Positions 27,754-38,879 are shown, counted from the stretch's first letter. The stretch: 64,000 nucleotides of DNA from Noviherbaspirillum soli (GCF_015352955.1 NZ_JACYOX010000001.1:186001-250000), one strand, 5' to 3'. The notes: a model not told the origin generated them from the letters alone. A program made the numbers and translations.

Positions 27754-28353
27754 TCAGGCGCTGCCTATGCCCAGCAGTTCCGCCGCGGCCGCAAGGCCGG
27801 GGCAGGATGGCAGGGGAATGGCGGCCGCCAGGCGGATTTTTCCGCCTGCGCGGTCGAACAGCACAGCCGCCTGCTCGGTATTGAGATGGCGCGACATGTA
27901 CAGAAAGCCATCGACCGTATCCCCATGCCGGAAAACCGCCTGTGACCACCGCTGCGGCAGGCCATAGGAGGCATTGCCGGTCAGTGCGGCATGCCCGCCC
28001 ATGCGTTTCAGGCTGGCGCCGGTGAGGTCGGCAAGCCGCAGCGGCTTGCCCGAAAACGTCAGCAGGAAGCGGCTGGCGATGCTGTCCGGATGCACCCGGA
28101 AGCGGCCGCGCACCGCCACGGCGTCATGCAGCAGGGTTTCCGCCATGGCCAGCGCCAGGCTCAGTCCGAAATAGCAGGTGCCGTACTCGCGTTCGGGGTC
28201 GTCGAAGCGGTTGCCGCCGGTGCGGCCGAAATGCGGCTCGCCGCTGTCATAGCGGGAAATGCGCACCAGCGCTTGCGGCGGCAGGGTCACGATGGGCAGA
28301 TGGTCCGGCAGGCTGGGCAGGCCCAGGCGGCGCGTGCGCGGCGCCGCCGTCAT
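27754..28353 (-). CDS. RES-domain toxin (NAD+ phosphorylase type)
   Basis: 199-residue toxin of the RES family, which degrades cellular NAD+ when not neutralised. The family's Arg, Glu and Ser residues are visible in VRISRYDSGEPHFGRTGGNR, YGTCYFGLSLALAMAETLLH and the later SYGLPQRWSQAV region. The ATG at 28353 overlaps the antitoxin stop (ATGA), the usual antitoxin-first order for RES/Xre pairs; the longer frame to 28467 would run into the antitoxin. No signal or membrane segment. Confidence 0.88.
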   Translation of the reverse strand: MTAAPRTRRLGLPSLPDHLPIVTLPPQALVRISRYDSGEPHFGRTGGNRFDDPEREYGTCYFGLSLALAMAETLLHDAVAVRGRFRVHPDSIASRFLLTFSGKPLRLADLTGASLKRMGGHAALTGNASYGLPQRWSQAVFRHGDTVDGFLYMSRHLNTEQAAVLFDRAGGKIRLAAAIPLPSCPGLAAAAELLGIGSA

Positions 28354-29048
28354 GCATCGGCAAAGGCGGCGGCAGCGGCCAGCACCTCTTCCACCTGCCC
28401 TTTGGCAAGCGCCTGCAGCGGGGTTCTTTTGCCCAGCGACAGCCTGGGCGTGGTGAAGAATTCCCACTTGGCGCCGCCCGGCAGGCTGCCCAGCGCGCGC
28501 GACACCCTTTCCAGCACCGCGCGGTCATGCCGCGCATCGGCGAAGAAGGCGGGGTAGAGAAAGTCGCCCGACGGGCCGGCCAGCACGAACAGGCGCTGCG
28601 CCCGCACCGCCGCGCTCAGCGCCTGGCGCGAAATGCCCAGCCGTTCGCGCATGTCGGCCGAACCCAGGAGGCGGCCGGCGGCGACATCGTCGCGCCGCCG
28701 CTGCGATTCCTGGCTGCGCAGGCTGGCCATGAAATCGCTGTCGGCCGGGTCCGGGCCGGCATCCTTGGCCGTTTCCTGTTGGCTGGCAGCGGCAGCCGGC
28801 GCCGGGTCCGAGAGGCCCTCCTTTTCGGCCGCGGCAAGCAGCGCCTGGCTCATTACCTGGTACAGCGCCCGGCGGCGGGTTTTCGGCACCGAGCGCGCCA
28901 GCGTCGAATAGGCGCGCAGGAAGGAGTCGGCGCTGCCCGGCGCGTTGGCAGCGCCAGTCTGCATGAAGTCCGACACCGCCTCGGCCAGCAGGGCGGCGGC
29001 GGCGCTGGAATCGGCGGCGGATGCACCGGATGGATGGTGATAGGACAT
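28350..29048 (-). CDS. Xre/MbcA/ParS-type antitoxin of the RES pair
   Basis: 232-residue partner of the RES toxin. The middle has a helix-turn-helix-like segment (GSADMRERLGISRQALSAAV, about 145-165) and the C-terminus carries a DUF2384-like toxin-binding domain: WEFFTTPRLSLGKRTPLQAL followed by AKGQVEEVLAAAAAFADA, as in MbcA/ParS antitoxins. The N-terminal ~120 residues are an Ala/Ser-rich extension, longer than in typical antitoxins of about 130-160 residues. Start fixed at 29048 by a perfect AGGAGG 6-11 bases upstream. A promoter with an embedded palindrome lies just before it, suggesting autorepression. Confidence 0.85.
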   Translation of the reverse strand: MSYHHPSGASAADSSAAAALLAEAVSDFMQTGAANAPGSADSFLRAYSTLARSVPKTRRRALYQVMSQALLAAAEKEGLSDPAPAAAASQQETAKDAGPDPADSDFMASLRSQESQRRRDDVAAGRLLGSADMRERLGISRQALSAAVRAQRLFVLAGPSGDFLYPAFFADARHDRAVLERVSRALGSLPGGAKWEFFTTPRLSLGKRTPLQALAKGQVEEVLAAAAAFADA

Positions 29049-29072
29049 GAACGGCCTCCTGAATGTGGGATC

Positions 29073-29101
29073 AATGTAGCCGTCCGGGCGGACGGTGTCA
29101 A
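29073..29101 (-). promoter_or_regulatory. Promoter and palindromic operator of the RES toxin-antitoxin operon
   Basis: On the minus strand: -35 TTGACA (29101-29096), a 17-base spacer, and -10 TACATT (29078-29073), about 25 bases before the antitoxin ATG. The spacer is almost entirely a palindrome, CCGTCCG-CC-CGGACGG (29095-29080), so a dimeric repressor bound there would block RNA polymerase. Upstream, two identical 9-base direct repeats CAAGACAAA (plus strand 29103-29111 and 29121-29129) sit 18 bases apart and may be further sites. Confidence 0.75.
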
Positions 29102-29160
29102 CCAAGACAAACAGGAAAAGCAAGACAAATAAAGCCGGCGGACTATAGCGTACTACGATC

Positions 29161-30624
29161 ATGCCCTTTCGCCTCCGCCTGCCCGCCGGCTGTTACACTG
29201 CGCATCCCGCCGTCCCTACCCTGCTCCCCGCCGTGAATTCCAGTTCCTTTTCCAGCCTTGCGCTGTCGCCCGCCATGCTCGCCAATCTCACCCAGCTTGG
29301 CTACCACGAAATGACGCCGATCCAGGCCGCCAGCCTGCCGGTGGTGCTCGACCGCCGCGACCTGATCGCCCAGGCCCGCACCGGCAGCGGCAAGACCGCC
29401 GCGTTCGGCATCGGCATGCTGCAGCGCCTGAATCCGGCCTGGTTCGCGGTGCAGGGCCTGGTGCTGTGCCCGACCCGCGAACTGGCCGACCAGGTTGCCA
29501 ATGAGCTGCGCCGGCTGGCGCGCTTCGCGGCCAACATCAAGGTGCTGACGCTGACCGGCGGCATGCCGATGCGGCCGCAGATTGCGTCGCTGGAGCATGG
29601 CGCGCATATCGTGGTGGGAACGCCGGGCCGGGTGGCCGACCATATCCAGCGCCAGACCATCGATCTTTCCACCGTCCAGACCCTGGTGCTGGACGAGGCC
29701 GACCGCATGACCGACATGGGCTTTTACGAGGAAATGTCGGGCATCGTCTCGATGACGCCGGCGCGCCGCCAGACCCTGCTGTTTTCCGCCACCTATCCGG
29801 ACGACATCCGCCAGGCCACCGCGCCCTTCCTGCGCGACCCGGTGGAGGTGCGGGTGGAGTCGCGCCATGACGACAGCGGCATCGTGCAGCGCTTCATCGA
29901 GATCGGCGCCGGGCCGGACGCGCGCGGCGCGGCGGTGGCTGCGCTGCTGGACCATTACCGTCCGCAGTCGACGCTGGCGTTCTGCAACACCAAGGCTCAT
30001 TGCCGCGAACTGGCGGACGCGCTGCATGCGCAGGGCTACACTGCGCTGGCGCTGTACGGCGACCTGGAGCAGCGCGAACGAGACGAGATCCTGGTGCTGT
30101 TCGCCAACCGCAGCTGCTCGGTGCTGGTGGCGACCGACGTCGCCGCGCGCGGCCTGGACATCCAGCAGCTGGAAGCGGTGATCAATGCCGATATCTCGCG
30201 CGACGCCGATGTCCACATCCACCGCATCGGCCGCAGCGGACGCGGCAAGGAGGCCGGGCTGGCGCTGACGCTGGTCGGGCCGGGCGAACGCAAATGGGTC
30301 AAGGCGATCGAGCAGGACCAAGGAACGGCCGTCGCCTGGGAAGCGCTGGAAGCCTTGGCGCCGGCCGCCGGGGAACGGCTGCAGCCGCCGATGCGCACCC
30401 TGTGCATCCAGGGCGGCAAGAAGGACAAGCTGCGTCCCGGCGACCTGCTGGGCGCGCTGACCGGCGACGCTGGCCTCGCCAAGGAACAGGTCGGCAAGAT
30501 CAATGTCTTCGAATTCAACACCTATGTCGCGCTGGAGCGCGGCATCGCCGAACAGGCAGCAGAGCGGCTCGCCGCCGGCAACATCAAGGGGCGCCCGTTC
30601 CGGATGCGCTTCATTGATGCCTGA
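29161..30624 (+). CDS. dbpA: ATP-dependent RNA helicase DbpA (DEAD-box)
   Basis: DEAD-box helicase that remodels the peptidyl-transferase region of 23S rRNA during 50S assembly. Motifs: Q motif YHEMTPIQAASLP, motif I ARTGSGKT, Ia PTRELA, Ib TPGR, II DEAD (VLDEADRM), III SAT, IV-VI TLAFCNTK, ATDVAARGLDI and HRIGRSGRG. A C-terminal DbpA-type RRM-like domain (about 410-487, KKDKLRPGDLLGALTGDAGL) recognises hairpin 92. Family alignment begins near residue 25 (FSSLALSPAMLANL), so a GTG at 29233 is a serious alternative start; neither start has a good ribosome site. Confidence 0.93.
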   Translation: MPFRLRLPAGCYTAHPAVPTLLPAVNSSSFSSLALSPAMLANLTQLGYHEMTPIQAASLPVVLDRRDLIAQARTGSGKTAAFGIGMLQRLNPAWFAVQGLVLCPTRELADQVANELRRLARFAANIKVLTLTGGMPMRPQIASLEHGAHIVVGTPGRVADHIQRQTIDLSTVQTLVLDEADRMTDMGFYEEMSGIVSMTPARRQTLLFSATYPDDIRQATAPFLRDPVEVRVESRHDDSGIVQRFIEIGAGPDARGAAVAALLDHYRPQSTLAFCNTKAHCRELADALHAQGYTALALYGDLEQRERDEILVLFANRSCSVLVATDVAARGLDIQQLEAVINADISRDADVHIHRIGRSGRGKEAGLALTLVGPGERKWVKAIEQDQGTAVAWEALEALAPAAGERLQPPMRTLCIQGGKKDKLRPGDLLGALTGDAGLAKEQVGKINVFEFNTYVALERGIAEQAAERLAAGNIKGRPFRMRFIDA

Positions 30625-31122
30625 GACGTTCCGGGCGAAGCTCGGGCATCAGGTTATTAACGCGATGCGCTCGCTCCCGCAATGAAAATGGGGCTCGTAT
30701 AAATCGGCCGTTTGCGTCACCTCTTCAGGTGTTTCACGACACCTGCATCCCGGAAAACACCATCCGCAGAAAGCCGCGGCATCGTCGGCGGCCTTGCTCT
30801 GCATAGGCCACGAGGGACGGGCTTATCAATGCGCGAGCATTAAAACAATGCTCAAGCAGGAACGATTTCCTTCATGTGTTTCTTCTGCTGAAAATTGACT
30901 GAAATCAGCCATTTCGTTCCCGATGGAAAAGGAACCAGCATCTTCAGTCTGTCACCCAACTCCTTGACTGTTCATCGTGAAAACAAGAAGGCGGCCATCA
31001 AGCGAAAGCAGCTTTCACCTGTTGCAGATAATGAAGTCAATCAAGTGCCGGCGAAACATTCCTGCCGTCTGGCGTTCGCCTGCATTATTTATGGACCAAC
31101 CAAATAATCAATAAAGGCTGGA
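30625..31122. other. Gene-poor leader region of the double-glycine peptide locus
   Basis: About 500 bases between dbpA and the first small peptide gene. It contains a short hairpin GAGCATT-aaaac-AATGCTC (30835-30853) inside the left copy of an imperfect direct repeat (see that entry). A 70-codon frame starting with TTG at 30895 has no support. It presumably holds the promoter of the peptide genes, but no convincing -10/-35 pair was found. Composition drops toward AT after about 30840. Confidence 0.35.
30835..30890. repeat. Left copy of an imperfect direct repeat flanking the peptide locus
   Basis: Shares with 31925-31981 the blocks TTAAAACAATGC (30840-30851 versus 31925-31936) and GCAGGAACG (30856-30864 versus 31946-31954), then a similar CATGT.TTT..TCT..CTG tail. 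The copies are about 1.09 kb apart and bracket the two double-glycine peptide genes. Confidence 0.55.
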
Positions 31123-31377
31123 ATGATGAAGAATGAAAAAGACAGAATAGGCCATCCCGAAGCAATCAGCGAAAACCTCTCGTTTGAGACATTGGATGCC
31201 ATAACTGGCGGATCTGTTAAGAGTGAATACTGGGAAAAGCTGGTCTCCGACTGCCAAACTTCCGATGATGCCTTCAGTACGCTGGTACGGGACACAAATC
31301 AAGGGAAAATTTCAATCTTGATAGCGGATATTTTAGTCAAAGACATAGAGCCTTATTATGAAAAAAAGAAAAAATGA
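31123..31377 (+). CDS. Double-glycine leader peptide 1 (bacteriocin-like precursor)
   Basis: 84 residues. The first 30 form a typical double-glycine leader: charged start, then LSFETLDAITGG with the hydrophobic L-x(3)-L-x(2)-I pattern that C39-peptidase ABC exporters recognise; cleavage is expected after GG at 29-30. The 54-residue core (SVKSEYWEKLVSDC...) is hydrophilic and helical, with one Cys and a lysine-rich tail (YYEKKKK). Ribosome site AAAGG; ATGs at 31123 and 31126 both possible. No exporter, immunity or modification gene is recognised next to it. The leader is clear; whether the product is a bacteriocin, signal or other secreted peptide is open. Confidence 0.65.
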   Translation: MMKNEKDRIGHPEAISENLSFETLDAITGGSVKSEYWEKLVSDCQTSDDAFSTLVRDTNQGKISILIADILVKDIEPYYEKKKK

Positions 31378-31561
31378 TCTCCCGATATTGCAATCGGAAA
31401 ATTGTTCATTTCCCCCAAGAATCACCTCTGCTGTTCGGGTTTATTCGAAGCGCGCCAGGCTCGTAAAATTTCGTTCCTTCTCCTTCCAGGACAATGAAAT
31501 TAAGCCAGCAGCAGCAATTGTTGATTTTTTAAAATTACTCAGATTGCGGAGTTATTTATGA
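31358..31561 (+). CDS. Possible small basic protein between the two leader peptides
   Basis: A 67-codon frame whose ATG lies inside the 3' end of peptide gene 1 (20-base overlap) and whose TGA overlaps the ATG of peptide gene 2 (ATGA). The product is strongly basic (MKKRKNDLPI..., RVYSKRARLVKFRSFSF) and ends in LLRLRSYL, without a leader or membrane segment. The overlaps at both ends are the layout of a coupled operon. Against it, the ribosome site is weak and peptide gene 2 has its own good one. It could be an immunity-like or accessory protein, or a chance frame. Confidence 0.3.
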   Translation: MKKRKNDLPILQSENCSFPPRITSAVRVYSKRARLVKFRSFSFQDNEIKPAAAIVDFLKLLRLRSYL

Positions 31562-31815
31562 CTTCTAATAAGTTAGACATATTTTCCAACGATAGCGGGA
31601 GCGCCGGCCAAATTTCAAACAAGGAGATTTCGCTGGAGGATCTCCAGGGCATTCAGGGCGGATCTGCATCGGAACAAATGCAGGCTTTGCAAAAATTCAA
31701 GACAAAGAATGGGGCGTACGCAAGACTGGACATCTCATTGATGAATAATTTCATTACTCAGGAGGAGCATGATGCGTTGAGCCTTAGAGTTAAATACGGT
31801 CCACAGTGGAGTTGA
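31558..31815 (+). CDS. Double-glycine leader peptide 2 (bacteriocin-like precursor)
   Basis: 85 residues with a 35-residue leader ending ISLEDLQGIQGG, the same spacing of hydrophobic residues before GG as in peptide 1, and Ser-Ala after the cut, as is common. The 50-residue core (SASEQMQALQKFKTKNGAYA...) is amphipathic, without Cys, and ends LRVKYGPQWS. Ribosome site GGAG 8 bases before the ATG is good. The two leaders are alike but the cores are not, suggesting two different substrates of one exporter that must be encoded elsewhere. Confidence 0.65.
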   Translation: MTSNKLDIFSNDSGSAGQISNKEISLEDLQGIQGGSASEQMQALQKFKTKNGAYARLDISLMNNFITQEEHDALSLRVKYGPQWS

Positions 31816-31924
31816 TGTCCCTTTTCATGCTGCGATTCCACCGCTGACAGGAAAATATAATTCGTGCCCGCAAATTCAAGGGCATATTTGACTTGGCATT
31901 ACCCCATGCCGGTACGGCACTGTC

Positions 31925-31981
31925 TTAAAACAATGCCGCTTTGTGGCAGGAACGTTTTCAGCAGCATGTTTTATCTATCTG
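31925..31981. repeat. Right copy of the imperfect direct repeat flanking the peptide locus
   Basis: Matches the left copy at 30835-30890 in two exact blocks (12 and 9 bases) with a 5-base longer spacer that contains GCCGCTTTGTGGC, a small stem. Lies between peptide gene 2 and the end of the Cho-like gene. Confidence 0.55.
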
Positions 31982-31995
31982 TCAGCCGCTTTACC

Positions 31996-32922
31996 CTAAA
32001 GCGAATGTTGGCAGCTCGCGGGTTCAAAGCGCACCGCGCCACCACTCACCGTGCAATGCACCAGTTCCATCGCGCCACCCAATAGCGGCGCCGCCAGGAT
32101 CTTGTAGGTGTCGATGTCCACCAGCCGCGCTAGTTCCTGCCCCTTGGCGGCCAGGCGCCGGCGGCGGCCGTCGAGCGAACCGAGATAGGCCCAGTGGTCC
32201 ACCACATGCACCTGGCGCAGGCCGGCGCCGCGCTCGACGATGCCCACCGCGCCTGGAAAAGGCCACACCGCCTGCTGCATGCCGGCCAGCGCCCCGCGCA
32301 GCCGCGCCGCATGGGCCGCGGCGGTTTCGGTGCCGATGCAGGCGCCATTGCAACGGCCGAGCTGGCGGGAAAAGCAGCCGCGCTTGCCGACCTGGTTTTC
32401 CAGGCCAAGCAGCGCCGGGCACAGGCCATGCCGTCGCGCCAGCGCCCGCAGACCTTCCAGCGCCGAGGCGCGTGAACCAAACAGGCCGTAAAGCATGCGT
32501 CCCGGCGCCTGCTCGCCCGAGCCGCGGATCACCGGCTGCGCCGCGCCTTCGTCCAGCGCCAGCGCGTAGGTGTCGCGCACCATGCGCAGCAGCGCATTGT
32601 AGGCCGGCTGCATCTGCTTGATCAGGCGCGATTCCAGCAGCAGCGCGCCGACCTCGCCCGCCGTGCGCTCGAATTCCACCCGCACCGTGTCGCGCAACAT
32701 GGCCGCTTCCTCCGGCGTGCGCAGGTGCGCCAGCACCCGGCTGCGCAGGCAGACGCTCTTGCCGATATACACCGGCCAGCCGTCATGGCCAATGAAGCGG
32801 TATACGCCCGGCAGACGCGGCAAGGCGTCAAGGCTGGCGCGATCGATATGGTCGGGATAGCAGAAACCGGAGGCTGGGCTGGGCCTCAGGATGAGGCCAA
32901 CGGAAGAAACGCGGGAACGCAT
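31996..32922 (-). CDS. cho: Cho-type endonuclease (UvrC homologue, GIY-YIG)
   Basis: 308 residues, close to the 295 of E. coli Cho, which makes the 3' incision in UvrABC repair at lesions UvrC handles badly. The GIY-YIG domain is at about 38-115 (LPGVYRFIGHDGWPVYIGKS, then RVLAHLRT and the catalytic Glu in LLLESRLIKQ). A Cys-rich segment (GCFSRQLGRCNGACIG) corresponds to the UvrC iron-sulfur/zinc-like region. The UvrB-binding and C-terminal RNase H parts of UvrC are absent, as in Cho. Start ATG at 32922; an upstream in-frame ATG near 32958 (MPGRSAV) is possible. Confidence 0.88.
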   Translation of the reverse strand: MRSRVSSVGLILRPSPASGFCYPDHIDRASLDALPRLPGVYRFIGHDGWPVYIGKSVCLRSRVLAHLRTPEEAAMLRDTVRVEFERTAGEVGALLLESRLIKQMQPAYNALLRMVRDTYALALDEGAAQPVIRGSGEQAPGRMLYGLFGSRASALEGLRALARRHGLCPALLGLENQVGKRGCFSRQLGRCNGACIGTETAAAHAARLRGALAGMQQAVWPFPGAVGIVERGAGLRQVHVVDHWAYLGSLDGRRRRLAAKGQELARLVDIDTYKILAAPLLGGAMELVHCTVSGGAVRFEPASCQHSL

Positions 32923-33144
32923 GACGGCAGTAAGGAAAACGGCAGATCGGCCGGGCATTATGCCACCGGCGCATCGATGCCGCCGGCCGCCGGCATGAAA
33001 AAAGGCAAGTCTCCCTTGCCTCCTTGTCATCCGCCAAGCGTCAAAGGTCGAACTGATCAAGCTTTGGACCAAATTGCCATGCAAAAATAACAATGTTGAT
33101 GCAGTGCGCCAACGAAAACCAAGAAGAATTCCCGCCGCTTCCCC

Positions 33145-33696
33145 ATGGAGATGCATGTGAAACGATCGCCGATTGCCTGCCTCTGCGGCCTCGCCCTGTC
33201 TTGCGCCGTGCTGCCAGCCCATGCCGTTGACGGCATCTCGTTCGAAGCAGGCACTGGCAGCCATGTCCAGTTCGCGCGCGGCAGCCTGATGTGGAATTTC
33301 CAGAAGGCGCTGCATGAATCCGAAAACCTCGTCATCAACGGCTACTGGAACCTGGACCTGGCCCACTGGCGTGGCACCCGCTACAAGAACCAGCCAGGAC
33401 AGCACCAGAACCTGAACGAGATCGGCATCACGCCAATGTTCCGTTTCCAGAAGCCGGGCAGCAAGTTCTATGGCGAGGCCGGCATCGGCGCACACCTTCT
33501 GTCGGAGCTGTACAACAACAGCGACAACCGGCTTTCCACGGCCTTCGAATTCGGCAGCAAGCTCGGCATCGGCTATATCTTCAGCCCGCGCGCCAGCGTC
33601 GGCCTGTCGATCCAGCACTACTCCAATGGCGGTATCAAGCACCCCAACAGCGGCGTTGATTTCGTTTCGATGAAGGTCAGCTACTTCTTTCCCTGA
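33145..33696 (+). CDS. pagL: PagL-like lipid A 3-O-deacylase (acyloxyacyl hydrolase family)
   Basis: 183-residue outer-membrane beta-barrel enzyme that trims a 3-O-acyl chain from lipid A. It has a signal peptide (VKRSPIACLCGLALSCAVLP AHA in two parts, cut before VDGISFEAG), strand patterns such as INGYWNLDLAHWRG and FYGEAGIGAHLLSE, and the active-site motif IQHYSNGGIKHPN containing the catalytic His and Ser. It ends in an aromatic (VSYFFP). Start choice between ATG 33145, ATG 33151 and GTG 33157 is uncertain. Family assignment is good; in vivo substrate is inferred. Confidence 0.88.
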   Translation: MEMHVKRSPIACLCGLALSCAVLPAHAVDGISFEAGTGSHVQFARGSLMWNFQKALHESENLVINGYWNLDLAHWRGTRYKNQPGQHQNLNEIGITPMFRFQKPGSKFYGEAGIGAHLLSELYNNSDNRLSTAFEFGSKLGIGYIFSPRASVGLSIQHYSNGGIKHPNSGVDFVSMKVSYFFP

Positions 33697-33944
33697 GCGC
33701 GCGACGCAGCACATCAAATTCCCGCATCCGCCCAGCCAGCGAAAGCTTTCGTGCGTCGCTGATCGCCCACATTCAGCAAGTTTTGCGACAGGTCAAATAC
33801 ATCAGGCTGTCCGGCCTTTAGCTTGAAGCAAGGCGCCTGCATTCATCGCCTGCCTGCCCGACCGGGCGGGCCTCCATGTCATTTCCGCAGCGGCCGGCCC
33901 CGGCCCCATGCCGGGTCCGGCGCTGCCAAGACGAAGGAATAAAA

Positions 33945-34250
33945 ATGGAAGATGATCTCGTTCAACGCATCAAGGCAAACCCCGAGTACCACAGGCTGGT
34001 GGCGCGCCGCTCCCGCTATGGCTGGACGCTCGCCGTGATCATGCTGGTGGTCTATTACGGCTACATCCTGCTGATCGCCTTCAACCGCGACTTCCTCTCG
34101 ACCCGGATGGGCGCGGGCGTAATGACCTGGGGCATACCGATCGGCCTGTTCGTGATCTTCTTTACCGTGGTGATCACCGGCATCTACGTGCGGCGCGCCA
34201 ATGGCGAGTTCGACGAACTGACCGCCAGCATCCGGGAGAAGGCCTTATGA
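33945..34250 (+). CDS. yjcH: DUF485 membrane protein (YjcH-like)
   Basis: 101-residue inner-membrane protein with two hydrophobic helices (about 30-50 and 63-88) separated by a short loop, and the DUF485 opening [20 protein letters not shown]. It is the usual partner encoded with the acetate permease ActP. Ribosome site GAAGGA precedes the ATG at 33945. Its stop overlaps the actP start (ATGA), so the two are translated together. First gene of a seven-gene overlapping operon. Confidence 0.93.
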   Translation: MEDDLVQRIKANPEYHRLVARRSRYGWTLAVIMLVVYYGYILLIAFNRDFLSTRMGAGVMTWGIPIGLFVIFFTVVITGIYVRRANGEFDELTASIREKAL

Positions 34251-35938
34251 GCCGCGCCACTCGCCCCACTCGCGCCACTCGTTCCATTCAGGCCGCCATG
34301 GCGGCGCTGCTGGCACTGGCCGGCAGCCAGGCCCTGGCCGCCGGCGACGCGCTCGGACAGACCGTCAAGCAGCCCACCAACTGGACCGCGATCGCCATGT
34401 TCGCGGTGTTCGTGGTGTTCACCCTGTTCATCACGAAATGGGCGGCGGCCAAGACCAAGTCCGCCGCCGATTTCTATACGGCCGGGGGCGGCATCACCGG
34501 CTTCCAGAACGGGCTGGCCATTGCCGGCGACTTCATGTCGGCCGCTTCCTTCCTCGGCATCTCGGCGGCGGTGTACCTGAACGGCTATGACGGCCTTATC
34601 TATTCGATCGGCTTCCTGGTCGGCTGGCCGGTGCTGACCTTCCTGATGGCCGAACGCCTGCGCAACCTGGGCCGCTTCACCTTTGCCGACGTGGCGGCCT
34701 ATCGCTTCGAGCAGACGCCGATACGGCTGTTCGCCGCGGCCGGCACGCTGGTGGTGGTGGCCTTCTACCTGATTGCCCAGATGGTCGGCGCCGGCCAGCT
34801 GATCAAGCTGCTGTTCGGGCTGGAATACTGGATCGCGGTGGTGATCGTCGGCACCCTGATGATGATCTACGTGCTGTTCGGCGGCATGACGGCAACCACG
34901 TGGGTGCAGATCATCAAGGCCATCATGCTGCTGGGCGGCGCCACCTTCATGGTCTTCATGGTGCTGTGGCAGTTCAACTTCAGCCCGGAGGCGCTGTTTG
35001 CCAGGGCGGTCGAGGTGCATCCCAAGCAGCAGTCCATCATGGGGCCGGGCGGCTTCATCAAGGACCCGATCTCGGCCATTTCCTTCGGCATGGCGCTGAT
35101 GTTCGGCACCGCCGGCCTGCCGCACATCCTGATGCGCTTCTTCACCGTCCCCAGCGCCAAGGAAGCGCGCAAGTCGGTGTTCTGGGCCACCACCTGGATC
35201 GCCTACTTCTACCTGCTGACCTTCATCATCGGCTTCGGCGCCATCGTGCTGGTTTCCACCAACCCGGTGTTCAAGGACGCGGCCGGCAAGCTGCTGGGCG
35301 GCGACAACATGGCGGCCGTGCACCTGGCCACCGCGGTCGGCGGCAATGTCTTCCTCGGCTTCATCTCCGCCGTCGCCTTCGCCACCATCCTGGCCGTGGT
35401 GGCTGGCCTCACGCTGTCGGGCGCCTCAGCCGTGTCGCACGACCTGTACTCGGTGGTGATCAAGAAAGGCACCGCCACCAGCCAGGACGAGCTGCGGGTG
35501 TCGCGCGTGACCACCGTGGCGCTGGGCCTGATCGCGGTGGTGCTGGGTATCGTGTTCGAGAAGCAGAACATCGCCTTCATGGTGTCGCTGGCCTTCGCCG
35601 TGGCTGCCTCGGCCACCTTCCCGGTGCTGTTTATGTCGGTGCTGTGGAAGAACTGCACCACCCGCGGCGCGGCGCTGGGCGGCTTCGTCGGGCTGATCAC
35701 CGCCGTGGTGCTGACGGTGCTGTCGAAGTCGGTCTGGGTGGACGTGTTCCACAACAAGGACGCTATCTTTCCCTACACTTCGCCGGCGCTGTTCTCGATG
35801 ACCGCGGGCTTTGCCGGCATCTGGCTGTTCTCGCTGATGGACAACAGCGAGCGGGCGCGGCGCGACCGGGCCGGCTTCGAGGCCCAGACCGTGCGCTCGG
35901 AGACCGGCATCGGCGCGGCCGGCGCGTCGGGACACTGA
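34247..35938 (+). CDS. actP: Cation/acetate symporter ActP
   Basis: 563-residue sodium:solute symporter (SSS family) that imports acetate and related short acids across the inner membrane. An N-terminal signal-like segment ([16 protein letters not shown]) is followed by about 13 transmembrane helices. Family hallmarks include [20 protein letters not shown], the SAASFLG stretch, [20 protein letters not shown] and [14 protein letters not shown]. Coupled to the DUF485 gene upstream and followed after 2 bases by the small membrane protein gene. Confidence 0.95.
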   Translation: MSRATRPTRATRSIQAAMAALLALAGSQALAAGDALGQTVKQPTNWTAIAMFAVFVVFTLFITKWAAAKTKSAADFYTAGGGITGFQNGLAIAGDFMSAASFLGISAAVYLNGYDGLIYSIGFLVGWPVLTFLMAERLRNLGRFTFADVAAYRFEQTPIRLFAAAGTLVVVAFYLIAQMVGAGQLIKLLFGLEYWIAVVIVGTLMMIYVLFGGMTATTWVQIIKAIMLLGGATFMVFMVLWQFNFSPEALFARAVEVHPKQQSIMGPGGFIKDPISAISFGMALMFGTAGLPHILMRFFTVPSAKEARKSVFWATTWIAYFYLLTFIIGFGAIVLVSTNPVFKDAAGKLLGGDNMAAVHLATAVGGNVFLGFISAVAFATILAVVAGLTLSGASAVSHDLYSVVIKKGTATSQDELRVSRVTTVALGLIAVVLGIVFEKQNIAFMVSLAFAVAASATFPVLFMSVLWKNCTTRGAALGGFVGLITAVVLTVLSKSVWVDVFHNKDAIFPYTSPALFSMTAGFAGIWLFSLMDNSERARRDRAGFEAQTVRSETGIGAAGASGH

Positions 35939-35940
35939 GC

Positions 35941-36155
35941 ATGGCGCGGCCAAGCCTCTGCGCGGAGCGGCTCCTGGCCCTGTTCGCGGCGGGCTGGCTG
36001 CTGCTGAACTATCCGTTCCTGGCCCTGTTCGGCCGGCTTGGCGCGGTGGCCGGCATCCCGGCGCTGTACCTGTATCTGTTCGTCGCGTGGGCCCTGCTGA
36101 TCGCCGGCATCGCGCTGGTGCTGGGACCGGGGCGCGACGCCGACGACGGGCAGGC

Positions 36156-36159
<4 letters not shown>
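35941..36159 (+). CDS. Small two-helix membrane protein of the acetate operon
   Basis: 72 residues with two hydrophobic helices (RLLALFAAGWLLLNYPFLAL and ALYLYLFVAWALLIAGIALV) and a short acidic tail. It begins 2 bases after actP and its TGA overlaps the ATG of the kinase gene, so it is clearly part of the operon. Similar small proteins lie before SSS-domain kinases in other proteobacteria; function unknown. No enzymatic motif. Confidence 0.8.

Positions 36160-38875
<2,716 letters not shown>

Positions 38876-38879
<4 letters not shown>

Noticed and set aside
30895-31107. A 70-codon frame starting with TTG before the double-glycine peptides
   Set aside because: Rare start, no ribosome site, no leader motif like the two genes that follow.
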